Under the pieces are notes generated by a model. The model did no database searches. It was not told the origin of the DNA and saw only the letters and a list, made by a program, of their open reading frames with translations. From NCBI GenBank assembly GCA_016800925.1, contig JABCPU010001110.1, positions 1 to 15,957 on the forward strand: DNA of 15,957 nucleotides, written 5' to 3'. The position numbers were made by a program, and so were the translations under genes. The stretch is from Suillus spraguei (Eukaryota; Basidiomycota; Agaricomycetes; Boletales; Suillaceae). Below, piece by piece: positions 8,031-15,957 of the stretch (its first letter is position 1; every line of letters starts with the position of its first letter).

Positions 8031-8639
8031 CTAATACTCATCATCCGACTCAACATGCCCATCCCATTCTGCTGCTGCCGCTGCAAAGTCGTCAGTCAAG
8101 AAATTATCAGATGTCCCACCAACTCTAATTGGATCTTCAGGAACATTTGCATGGTGACTGTGTGCCTATCAGCAAGACTAACAGATATCAAGCTTGTTGG
8201 CCCACATACCAAGCATGTCTCAGAAGCCTCTTACAAATCTTGGGCAAAATATCAGCATGTTTTGTGCCCTTGTCAAATTTGATGAGCATCTTGTGGTAAC
8301 TCTCGAAGACAGCAGCATAGCACTCTTTGTAGAAGTGCATCTCAATTCTTGTGCCAGTTGTCCACTCTGCCACACAAACCTCAATCTACGATAGCCAGTT
8401 AGTTACAAGATCAACCCTATTCCCAAAAGACTCACCCAAGTAAGCACCAAGCTCACCCTGCCAGTAGTACAGTCCTTGAAGTAGCTTGCCAGTGTGGCAC
8501 CTAATGAGTTCTTCCTATCATAGCTCCATTTAATCATGCCCTTGAGAATAATGTCAGCCTCAAATAGTCCTTTGCCTGCTTTGCAGTTCTGTCAGTTGAC
8601 AGTCAGTTCACGCCATCAAATAAATTGAATCCAGATGGC

Positions 8640-9102
8640 TGTCACAAATTCCAAATACAAATCATTACTCTTTTCTCAATTTCCCTAAAGCGTCTAAACC
8701 TAGCACTAAGACAAACCTAAACTCTATTGAAATCCCTATATCCGCTTCTATAACCAAACTTCCTGATGAAGATGAAGAGATCTTTTATGATGCTATCAGA
8801 TAAGATAAGATAAGATAGTATCATGATCTTAAAACCTTCTAGAATATGATATCATAACAATGTCACAATTATCACATCGTACAATTCTCATTTCTATTTT
8901 ATGATTGGCTAGTAGTTTCAAACTCAGTTTACATTAGTTTAATATATAGTTAGCTAGTTTTGCTGTAGTAGTTCTTTAGTTCAAACCTCTTGTATCTACA
9001 ACTGTAGCAATCCAAGACATCCTTGCTCCTCTCTTTTCTTGTGATAACCTAGTTTGAGTCCTAGTCTCTGCCCTTGCATTAATTCATTTGTGGGTTGTGA
9101 CA
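8640..9102. mobile_element. Solo LTR, family C (463 bp, TSD ATGGC)
   Basis: It starts TGTCACAA and ends TTGTGACA, an 8-bp perfect terminal inverted repeat with the usual TG...CA ends. ATGGC flanks both sides (8635-8639 and 9103-9107). On the minus strand the flanks join as GGGCCATCTGGATTC, which restores the frame of the DUF6532-like pseudogene. No internal retroelement sequence remains. The orientation is unclear. It contains a short GATAA tandem repeat. Confidence 0.85.
8799..8817. repeat. GATAA microsatellite (about 3.8 units) inside LTR-C
   Basis: GATAA is repeated from 8799, with the last unit incomplete. It is probably simple slippage; GATA sites could in principle bind GATA factors, but nothing here shows it. 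Confidence 0.6.
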
Positions 9103-9603
9103 ATGGCCCAACCTTGCATATGAGGAGCTTGTGGTTTCTGAGGAGAGTGGCAGCAAGCACTGCATTAGATTCAATGGCCCCTGGAGTTTTTCATTAGTGA
9201 ATCCAAACTCAGTCTCAACCAGTGCCCGTAAACAGTCTTGAGGTCACTGAACAAATTAGAGCTACATCGATAATTTAATTTCCCAGTCAGACTTGTAAGT
9301 GGTTACCATATGACCGAAATACTCACTAATTTGTATGCATCTTCATCATAATCAATATGAACCCCTTGAGAGCGGCAAGCAGCTGTCCATGCTTGACCAG
9401 ACCATTTGTGTGCATGTACGTCATTCAGATAAATAGTTGAGTTGGCCAGAATTGACTGGTAGTGGCTGACCACAAGATGAACTGTCGTGGAATACAATTT
9501 GTTGAAGTGGCTGAATGAATGCGACCATGAGTACTGCCCTCACCCATCTTGACCTTTTTGACAAACTGCAGACCCTCAGTAGTAGCAAGCACAGGATGAC
9601 CAG

Positions 9604-10067
9604 TGTTACGAACTGGGGTGGCATCACCAACAACAGTGAAAAGACACTTGTCGGTTGCTGGGAAGTTCTACAATGTCCACAAGAGAACAAGGTAACTGAC
9701 TAAAAAACACGTTCCTTAGATAGTCAAGGATTCTGAGTGCAAGATCAAGTCTAAGGAGTGCTTGGAATTGGAGACGATTCATATGACTAAGGATTGGAGG
9801 TCCTTAGCAAAGGATGTTCCAGGTAAAACCCAGTAAGATTAAAGTAGGGAATACATATGTAATACACTGTGCTTAAATAGAGCCATATGTGGCACAGACC
9901 ATGTAACCATGAGAAAGTAACTACATATCCTAATAAGGAAGGCATTTATGTAATACAGACATGTTGAAACATATGAGTCATAAGGCAGAGGGTTTAGCAT
10001 ACGTGTATGCTAAACCAAACAAGAATAGAATGAAAATAAAATGAATAGGGTACATATGATTGTAACA
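9604..10067 (+). mobile_element. Solo LTR, family B, copy 1 (464 bp, TSD ACCAG)
   Basis: It starts TGTTACGAACTGGGG and ends GATTGTAACA, with the duplication ACCAG at 9599-9603 and 10068-10072. It aligns over its length with the LTR at 10566-11031, including GGTAAAACCCAGTAAGATTA and the TATA-like region (CTTAAATAGAG here, CTTATATAGG there), which sets the plus orientation. CpG sites present in the other copy are mostly TpG or CpA here. It holds an extra hairpin (GGTTTAGCATA...TATGCTAAACC, 9991-10016). It interrupts a coding exon of the DUF6532-like pseudogene. Because it has its own duplication it is not one end of an element shared with the 10566 copy. Confidence 0.88.
9991..10016. repeat. 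Hairpin in LTR-B copy 1 (11-bp perfect arms, CGTG loop)
   Basis: GGTTTAGCATA and TATGCTAAACC pair perfectly around CGTG. The matching region of copy 2 has a different, shorter palindrome (TCATGT-G-ACATGA near 10967-10979), so structure seems to recur at this place without the sequence being kept. Confidence 0.5.
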
Positions 10068-10546
10068 ACCAGCATGTTTCATTCCAACAGATGCAAGTGG
10101 CGATGGCACTTGTCGGGAAGCTGTGAGCACACTGACATGAGGGTGCTGTACACCTGAGTAGTTTAGCATTGCAGGTGACTCAGGGCGACCATGCTCTTCC
10201 AATGGAGACAATGCAGGTTGCCCATACTCTCCTGGCCACGCATTGCATGCAAGTCTCATTATCCCTCCACACACGTCCTGTGCGACTGAGCCCTCCCTTG
10301 GTGTGATGCAGGCATCAGGCTCTTTGTGCAGCTGTGGGGTAGCCTACAGCCAATACAATGTCAGATGAAAGTATAATTGTTGGAGAAAAACTTATATACA
10401 CTACTAACCAGTGGTTGTGCAAAATTGTACACATGATGTTGTGGGGTATGATCTTCTAAGAGTGTAGGATCAATGACATCATCAGATGGTGGCATTTGCC
10501 TCACAGGCACTGATGGAATGTTTGATGCCTGCTGGGTGAGACATGG

Positions 10547-11901
10547 TGTTAGCGACCTAGCCAGGTGTTACGAACTGGGGTGGCATCACCAATGATAGTG
10601 AAAAGACACAGCTGGTCTGTTGGGAGTTCTTACAATGTCCAGAAGAGGACAAGGTGAAAGTACTAGGAACGTGTTCCGAGTACGATCAAGGGTTCGGCCT
10701 CAATGACAAATCAAAGAGTTCTGCGAAATAAGACTAAGGCTAAGGAGTGCTTAACTTAGAGATGATTCAAGACGACTTAGGTTGGAGACCTAAGCGAAGG
10801 AGATTCCAGGTAAAACCCAGTAAGATTAAAGTAAAGAATCTACTACAAGTACACTGTGCTTATATAGGCAAATATGTGCACACAGACCAGGTAACCGTGA
10901 GAATGTAACTGCGTATCCTAATAAGGAAGCATGTATTGTACAGATGCGTTGAGCATATGAGTCAAGTCATGTGACATGAATACAAGTAAGAAGATAAAGG
11001 GAAAATGAATAGGGTACGTACAACTGTAACACCAGGCACTAAGGAACTTGAGTGGTGTCTGTGACGGGCGCTCTATCAAGAGCGGCGCCTGTGCGTATCA
11101 GTCTCCTAGCGCAGAGTGCCTAGTTGCATTGATCGGAGGTGGGCGCTATGCGCTGTCTCACGACCTACGTCACAGAGACGAGGTTCTTGACGACGATCAA
11201 AGACGTAGAAGCGATGAGCTTCTACGAAGTTCGAATAGAGACAATAGCTTATAAAAAGCTTATCGAAAGGAAGTTCAGGGTCAAAGATCAAGTAGATTCA
11301 AGTTAAAGAAGTACAAAGGCTATCTGTGCATATTTATACATAAGATTGAAGCGGAGCACGAATACGTAAGTATCACTGAATTAAGTATGGAGTCAGATAG
11401 CCAATAAGAGGACACATGCTTGTAAACAGGTCAGAGGCGTATCAACCAATGAGAATGTGCATATGCGTGAAGGAGTCATAAGTGGGGAGCCAAAGGTATA
11501 AAGGGTACGAGCCAATGAGGCGATGCACGAGTCAAGAAAGGTAAATGGTAAAAGGATAATGCATAACACGATACCAAGACATCCTTGAAGGTAGACAGGG
11601 GGTTCCCGTGAACCAAGTGAGTGTGCATGTTGAAGCGCAAGGTAATGTGACAAGCGCAGAGGAGGTGCTTGAAGCGCACGAAGTGAGGGAGGCGTGTATA
11701 GGCGCGAAGGAGGTAGAAGGTGCGCAAAGAGAGCTGTTCAACGACGATGGAGGAGACGAGCATAGGCAAGGTAAGGAGTGATGACAGCAAGCCAGACGAG
11801 GTATCGGAGGACAAGGACGGAAGCCTCATCGAGACGAGAGTAGATGGCGATGCATAGGAGGAAAAATGATAGTAGGGGCGCAAGAAGGTGTTCTTGTAAC
11901 A
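10547..11901 (+). mobile_element. Solo LTR, family A, copy 2 (about 884 bp without the nested LTR)
   Basis: It starts TGTTAGCGACCTAGCC and ends CTTGTAACA, flanked by CATGG (10542-10546 and 11902-11906). It is interrupted after 18 bp by the LTR-B copy at 10566-11031, and continues with CACTAAGGAACTTGAGTGG to its end. It is far richer in CpG than copy 1: by hand count about 18 against 3 in the matching stretches 11045-11241 and 4083-4287. A TATA-like TATTTATAC lies at 11331-11339. A perfect hairpin CGTAGAAGC-GATGA-GCTTCTACG (11204-11226) is kept in altered form in copy 1. Long minus-strand open frames through it are not genes. It separates the DUF6532-like exons from the coding pieces at 11907-12496. 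Confidence 0.88.
10566..11031 (+). mobile_element. Solo LTR, family B, copy 2 (466 bp, TSD CCAGG), nested in LTR-A copy 2
   Basis: It starts TGTTACGAACTGGGG and ends CAACTGTAACA. CCAGG flanks it (10561-10565 and 11032-11036). In LTR-A copy 1 the target reads uninterrupted as CTAGCCAGGCACTAAGG, which proves the insertion site. It retains CpG sites lost in copy 1 of family B. A TATA-like TTATATAGG lies at 10860-10868. It must be younger than the LTR-A copy that contains it. Confidence 0.9.
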
Positions 11902-11906
11902 CATGG

Positions 11907-12496
11907 TGGCATCTGAGAGGTTCAAGTAACAGCCAAATTGTGTGCTACACTGGGTGGCACAGGTTTAAACACAAACTAACAAGAATCTTGAGGGTGAGAT
12001 CTCATCAATCTAAACAAAGCACATACCACATCCTGATCAAACTCCAGATCTGACTCTGAGTCTTGTTCTTCAGACTCTGGGTCCAAATGACAAAATATGT
12101 TAAGCTCTTTGAGTGCTTGTCTGGACCTGAGGGCTTGTTAAGCATATGTGTTAGTCTTCCTGGCTTCCTTGGCTTGTGAGGCATCCTCTGTAGATATTCA
12201 GCTGGCAGGTAGTAGTATGATCAGGTAATAGGTACCTTGTACTTGCTTTTTGTGGTACTGCATTGCACTCAGCCCACTTGGCCCTCATGTGTATCTCCAG
12301 CATCAAAATCTGTGACATGTGCAATGTCAAAACCATGTTCAGCATCAGGCATTTTGTCTTGTGTCCACATCCAGCCATCTGTGTTGTCAACAGTCTGATC
12401 AGTGATGAAGGAAGGATGATGCCAGTCAAAAAAATTGATCCCAGTTTTATCCAGGTCTGCAGCAAGATACAGGACAGTTCCAAGATTCGAAATAGC
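11907..12496 (-). pseudogene. Upstream coding pieces, probably the N-terminal part of the DUF6532-like gene
   Basis: After a good acceptor (CTGACATTTAG, ending at 12497) a frame runs from 12496 as ISNLGTVLYLAADLDKTG, FFDWHHPSFITDQTVDNTDG and AHVTDFDAGDTHEG to a stop near 12280. Further left, another frame carries KEARKTNTYA, a stop, then QALRSRQALKELNIFCHLDP and an acidic EEQDSESDLEFDQDV near 12035. GTACCT...CTGCCAG and GTATGT...TTTAG pairs could be introns. I recognise no domain. Direction and spacing suggest the 5' part of the gene at 8031-10546, from which LTR-A copy 2 separates it, but continuity across that LTR is not proven. The exon before 12496 would have to lie within or beyond the Plavaka pseudogene, so the gene may have been truncated there. 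Confidence 0.4.
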
Positions 12497-12514
12497 CTAA
12501 ATGTCAGATGTCAA

Positions 12515-12533
12515 ATTATTGGAAACCAATAAT
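12515..12533. promoter_or_regulatory. CCAAT-containing palindrome between divergent genes
   Basis: ATTATTGG (12515-12522) and CCAATAAT (12526-12533) are perfect inverted repeats around AAA, so each strand presents a CCAAT core. It lies between the minus-strand coding pieces (from 12496) and the Plavaka ATG (12550). CCAAT boxes bind the HAP/NF-Y complex in fungi. A role as a shared promoter element is inference. Confidence 0.35.
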
Positions 12534-12549
12534 AGCAACTCACTCTGAC

Positions 12550-15334
12550 ATGCCAACTTGCAAGGACTACGGCCAATGGGTCCCCACAACCTCTGGACTC
12601 AACAAGCACATCACCTGGTCTCAAACCTGCCACCAGAAGTGGCTTGAATGGCTGCAGGATTTCAGTGTCAATGTATTTGATCTTGGTGGAGGGTTTCAGC
12701 CAGAAGTTCATGGTTACAGCAGTGAAGATGGACTAGAAGAACATGATTTCACCAATGAATTTGACATTCCACCAGAAGAGCCAGACTTACCTCACATTAC
12801 AAGTGAAGAACCAAACCACTGAGTGTGAGTTGAAGTCGAAGAGGTGCCAGATGAGGATGAACCTGGACAAAGAGTCAGATCGGACAATGCACATTGGATT
12901 GAAACCTATCCTGCAGAGGCATTAGCAGCATACCAGTGATGAATCAGAAGAACATGCTGACAAAGTTACACAAAATACAAGCAGAGTTGGAGAACAGCGG
13001 CAAAGGAATGTGGGGACATTTCCAAGGTGAAGATGAGTGGGAGCTTGCGAAGTGGCTCATTTAAAATGTGGGCCAAAATCAGACCAATAAGTTCCTGAGG
13101 CTGCCAATTGTGAGTTGCCTAACTCGATGGTGCATCAATTTACTAAATGAATTCCTTACCAAGATTAAGGACCAGACTGGACCTTCATATACAACAAACA
13201 AGTCATTCTTGAAGAAAATTGATGGCCTACCCACGAAAGGACCTGCCTGACATTGCAACCTTGTCAAGGTCGCAGGAGATGTCGTTGATGTGAATGGCGA
13301 GATGTCAACAACCAAGTTGGAGTTGTGGTGGTGCGACCCAGTAGAATGTGTTCAGGAACTCATTGGAAACCCAGCATTCAAGGATGTCATGGCCTTTGCA
13401 CCTGAACAGGCATATGAAGACACCCTGGGAAAGAATTGGATATATGATGATATGTGGACATGTGATTGGTGGTGGGAGATGCAGGTGAGCGTCAAAGACT
13501 TAGTATGACTTTGCCTACTTATATGTAACAGAGCAAATTAGCACCAGGTGCTACTATAGCATTAGTCATCCTCGCCTCCAACAAAATGAGTCTGTCTCAG
13601 TTCTGTGGAGACAAATCAGCATGACCTGTCTATCTGACTATCAGCAACATCGACAAGGTGACTTGCCGGAAACCACAGATGCATGGTGCCATCTTGATTG
13701 GCTATCTACCTGTGGCCAAGCTAGACTGCTTTAGTAAAGCGACTCAGTCAGTGGCAGGGTACAATCTTTTTCATGAGTGCATGTGATGTCTTTTGCAACC
13801 CTTGATTGCAGCAGGCCAGAGGGAGTTGAAATGGTGTGTGCGGATGGTAGGGTACAGAGAGTACATCCTATCCTAGCGGCTTATGTTTGCAGATCAGTCT
13901 GAGCAGTGCCTTGTTGCATGCACCAAAGAGAGTTTTTGCCTAAATGCCATGTTCATCATCAAAATCAAGGTGAACCTCTGGCCTCCCTTCTTCATGACCA
14001 AGACTGAATGATGATAATCTTGCAGCACAAGCAATCAGGCCAGAGAGTGGCTGCTTACACACAGAAAGGTCTACAATCCTGTCTATCATCCTTTCTGGGC
14101 AGATCTGCCCTATGCCAACATCTTCACAAGTGTCAGCCAATATCTTGCATCAACTCCATAAAGGAGTCTTCCACGATCATCTGCTGAAGTGGTGTACTGA
14201 GATTGCGGGAGAAGACCAGATGACGAGCAATATCACACAATGACCAACTACCCTGGCCTTCAATATTTCTATTTCTTCAAAGGAATTTCTCTCATGTCTC
14301 AGTGGACTGGGACAGAGCACCATGAAATGCAACATGTGTTTCTAGGTGTCCTTGCAGGCGCAGTTCAGCCCACAGTATTTCGTGCTGCACATGCAGTGCT
14401 AGATTTCATTTTCTATGCTCAGTTGCATTCTCACACATCCCAGACTCTTGATGGACTCAAAAACACACTGGACAAGTTTCATGCACACAAACACATGTTC
14501 AAGGATCTTGGCATGTGTGACAATTTCAACATACCCAAGCTCCATTCAATGACACACTACATTGAGTCAATCAAGTCGCGTGGATCTGCCAACAGTTTAA
14601 CACTGAATTTCCAGAACTTTACATATCAATTTTGCCAAGAATGCATACCGTGTAACAAATAGAGAGACTATGTAGTGCAAATGACTAAATGGTGGATACA
14701 TCAAGAGATTGACCAGTTTTCTGCTCACCTGGACTGGCTTTGCAGAGATTTGAGGAACTGGACACTGGTGAAGATGAGGAAGAGGATGAGAACAAAACTA
14801 TTTTGAATGATGAAGTAATAACGAGCGCTGTTCAGCCTGCAATCAATGACTCACAAACCAGCACCAGGTCATTAGTGACGAGCCAAACACACATCCTCTC
14901 AGCACAACCTTCCTTTAGAGCATTGACTGTTGCATGATGCACTTTTGGTGCTCTTAATTTTTTTGCCAGCACTAACACAACATCTGTGTGATGCTGCACC
15001 CAAATGGACCTCATACTACTGTCAGCGAATGAAATCATTTCAATGGTTATTGACATCTCACCATCCCATATGTAAAGTTACCTGCGATTCACATGGCAAA
15101 GGATCTGATCAGATTCAACAACTCCTCCAACTGCACCAGCAGGGCATTCACCAGGACTGTCAGAAGATTTGACACTGTCCTTGTGCATGTGGGTAGAGAC
15201 AATGAGCACACTTGAGGCACTGCACTGGAAGGTATGCAGCTGGCAACAAATATATACTAATTTTGACTAACACTCACATCCAGGTCTTCAAATTGTGGCA
15301 GCTTCAATTCATTTTTGATATCCCTATTTCATAG
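12550..15334 (+). pseudogene. Plavaka (CACTA-like) DNA transposase, heavily mutated
   Basis: From the ATG at 12550 a degenerate C2H2-like start (MPTCKDYG...SGLNKHI...C; the second Cys is Tyr) leads to an acidic linker. Plavaka landmarks follow in order across changing frames: GEDEWELAKWLI and NKFLRLPI (13000-13100); LELWWCDPVECVQELIGNPAF and DDMWTCDWWWEMQ (13315-13484); a 47-bp intron (13485-13531); APGATIALVILASNKMSLSQF; ILIGYLPVAKLDCFS; EMVCADGRVQRVHPILAAYV; EQCLVACTKES; PFWADLPYANIF; ILHQLHKGVFHDHLLKWC; YPGLQYF, GISLMSQWTGTEHHEMQHVF and VLAGAVQP (14240-14380); IPKLHSMTHYIESI; DYVVQMTKW; RFDTVLVHVG; then a 52-bp intron (15232-15283) and a C-terminal LEG...IHF. At least eight frame changes or stops interrupt it. 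LASNK has Asn where I expect the acidic residue of LASDK. Terminal repeats were not found. The gene is certainly inactive. Confidence 0.9.
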
Positions 15335-15957
15335 TAGCAAACAAAGAACTATTGTAATAAAATCTAGAATGGTAAAAAGATGTTTGCTGAGCGATAAGAT
15401 GTGTTTGTGGGACTTGGAAAACAGTGTTGTGTTGGAGAAAATGGTAGAGCAATCACCATGCCACGGTGTATGAAGATGCACTGGAGCCTGGCACCACCTA
15501 TTAGTATGTGGAGATGCATTAACGAAGAATGTGTTGGAGCCGGCACATGCAACCCCTATTAGTATGCGGAGATGCATTAGATGAAGATGTGTTGGAGCCC
15601 GGCACCACACACTGCCTATTAGTATGTGGAGATGCATTAGATGAAGATGCGCTGGAGCCTGGCACCACGTACTGCCTATTAGTATGTAGAGATGCGTTAG
15701 ACGAAGGTGCTGGAACGATGATGCACATCCTGAGAGCAGAACATGGCCATGGCAGGGTGAGGGTTGGTCAAGCTCATTGTGTAGTACAGCGATGGAAACA
15801 CACCGCCAAATTTGAAGCTCCGCTTAAATCTCGCTTAGATCAGATTAGTCCGTCAATATGAATAATGAGTGACAGCTGCTATGCCTCACCAATCTCAATG
15901 TCAGCAACTGCTTAATGAAATAGATACTGTACTCTAGATGTAGCCAGAGCCTGGGCT
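15335..15957. other. Plavaka 3' flank and unassigned sequence
   Basis: Apart from the minisatellite I see no gene, RNA or terminal repeat here. The AT-rich 15335-15460 could still be Plavaka 3' untranslated sequence. From about 15720 CpG rises and repeats end, which may mark another sequence context. Confidence 0.4.
15471..15716. repeat. Minisatellite, about four units of 60 bp
   Basis: The segment CTATTAGTATG recurs at 15498, 15556, 15616 and 15676, giving spacings of 58, 60 and 60 bp. Each unit also holds GGAGATGCATTAGA(T/C)GAAGATG and GGAGCC(T/C)GGCACCA. The 60-bp period equals 20 codons, and the plus strand reads LLVCGDALDEDVLEPGTTHC repeatedly within 15529-15861, while the minus strand is open too. 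No start, intron or domain supports a gene, so this is listed as a repeat. It lies about 140 bp beyond the end of the Plavaka coding sequence and could be part of that element's 3' end. Confidence 0.75.

Larger units (their letters stand above)
8031..10546 (-). pseudogene. DUF6532-like gene, interrupted by solo LTRs and frameshifted
   Basis: Exon pieces run right to left. The first (10546-10409) reads SNIPSVPVRQMPPSDDVIDP and splices through a clean phase-0 65-bp intron (10408-10344, GTTAGT...CTGTAG) to ATPQLHKEPDACITP and PSPLASVGMKHA. The LTR at 9604-10067 interrupts here; removing it plus one ACCAG joins KHA to GHPVLATTEGLQFVKK. Next come HAHKWSGQAWTAACRSQG, IDYDEDAYKL, LFSDLKTVYGH and LAATLLRNHKLLICKVGP. 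The LTR at 8640-9102 interrupts; its removal joins GP to SGFNLFDGVN, then a TGA, GLFEADIILKGMIKWSYD, a 71-bp intron (8456-8386), IEVCVAEWTTGTRIEMHF, ADILPKICKRLLRHA and a C-terminal EWDGHVESDDEY (TAG at 8033-8031). The order of helices and the EW(S/A)TG motif match DUF6532, a basidiomycete family of unknown function. Stops and small shifts between pieces show decay. The N-terminal part is low-complexity, as is usual in this family. Confidence 0.62.

Noticed and set aside
7762..8768. A third MITE-like element (CATCAGGAATTC at 7762, TTCCTGATG ending at 8768, AA flanks)
   Set aside because: The right end lies inside LTR-C, whose borders are certain, and only 9 bp match. Chance is the better explanation.
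8863..9102. A shorter LTR starting at TGTCACAATT (8863)
   Set aside because: The flanks do not match. The start at 8640 gives an exact ATGGC duplication and restores a reading frame.
9604..11031. A single LTR retrotransposon with LTRs at 9604-10067 and 10566-11031
   Set aside because: Each LTR has its own perfect 5-bp duplication (ACCAG, CCAGG). The roughly 500 bp between them is host coding sequence and the start of LTR-A, and the second LTR lies inside LTR-A copy 2.
11048..11254. Plus-strand open frame in LTR-A copy 2
   Set aside because: It lies within U3-like LTR sequence and is broken in copy 1.
12151..12483. Minus-strand open frame of 110 codons as a gene
   Set aside because: The neighbouring frame (NLGTVLYLAADLDKTG...) starts right after a splice acceptor and reads far more like a conserved protein. 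Only a short stretch of the longer frame may be coding after a frameshift.
13940..14140. Minus-strand open frame of 66 codons
   Set aside because: It is antisense to the Plavaka segment leading into PFWADLPYANIF.
1..15957. tRNA, rRNA or CRISPR array
   Set aside because: No cloverleaf with a GGTTCGA-type arm, no rRNA-like conserved blocks, and no regularly spaced short repeats apart from the 60-bp minisatellite, which has no unique spacers.

Overview
The window looks like a transposon-rich, gene-poor stretch of a mushroom-forming basidiomycete (Agaricomycetes). The signs are a decayed Plavaka (CACTA-like) transposase, a DUF6532-like gene, fungal casein kinase 1-like and HAD-like genes, and spliceosomal introns of about 44-71 bp with TACTAAT- or CTGAC-like branch points. 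Species cannot be told from the sequence. Every gene I can recognise is broken by frameshifts, stops or insertions. I found no intact gene and no RNA gene.

Layout. (1) 1-3038, minus strand, CpG-rich: three decayed genes in a row in the same direction. They are an unidentified protein (3038-2314), a HAD-like hydrolase (about 2233-1230) and a CK1-like kinase (1225 to beyond the left edge). The kinase is cut twice by short terminal-inverted-repeat elements (25-311 and 482-895), each flanked by a perfect 2-bp target duplication. (2) 3039-4053: no supported gene, but several strong hairpins. (3) 4059-6226: a solo LTR (family A) with a 5-bp target duplication, split by a 1236-bp element that has its own 8-bp duplication. 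(4) 6255-7032, plus strand: a decayed kinase-like gene. (5) 7033-8030: no gene. (6) 8031-12496, minus strand: a DUF6532-like gene with probable upstream exons, interrupted by three independent solo LTRs (8640-9102, 9604-10067, 10547-11901). A fourth LTR (10566-11031) is nested inside the last of these. Removing LTRs 8640-9102 and 9604-10067 with one target copy restores a continuous reading frame. (7) 12550-15334, plus strand: a heavily mutated Plavaka transposase, head to head with the DUF6532 region. (8) 15471-15716: a 60-bp tandem repeat, then unassigned sequence.

How it fits together: this is best read as a gene graveyard shaped by successive insertions. Five solo LTRs from three families all keep perfect 5-bp target duplications, and no internal retroelement coding sequence remains, so LTR-LTR recombination has been thorough. 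Nesting and CpG loss give a relative order. LTR-A at 4059 and LTR-B at 9604 have lost most CpG as TpG/CpA, while LTR-A at 10547 and LTR-B at 10566 retain it. This is what cytosine methylation and deamination acting on repeats would produce. The items most worth following up are the 2-bp-TSD element family, the 8-bp-TSD insert, and the DUF6532/Plavaka head-to-head arrangement with a CCAAT palindrome between them.
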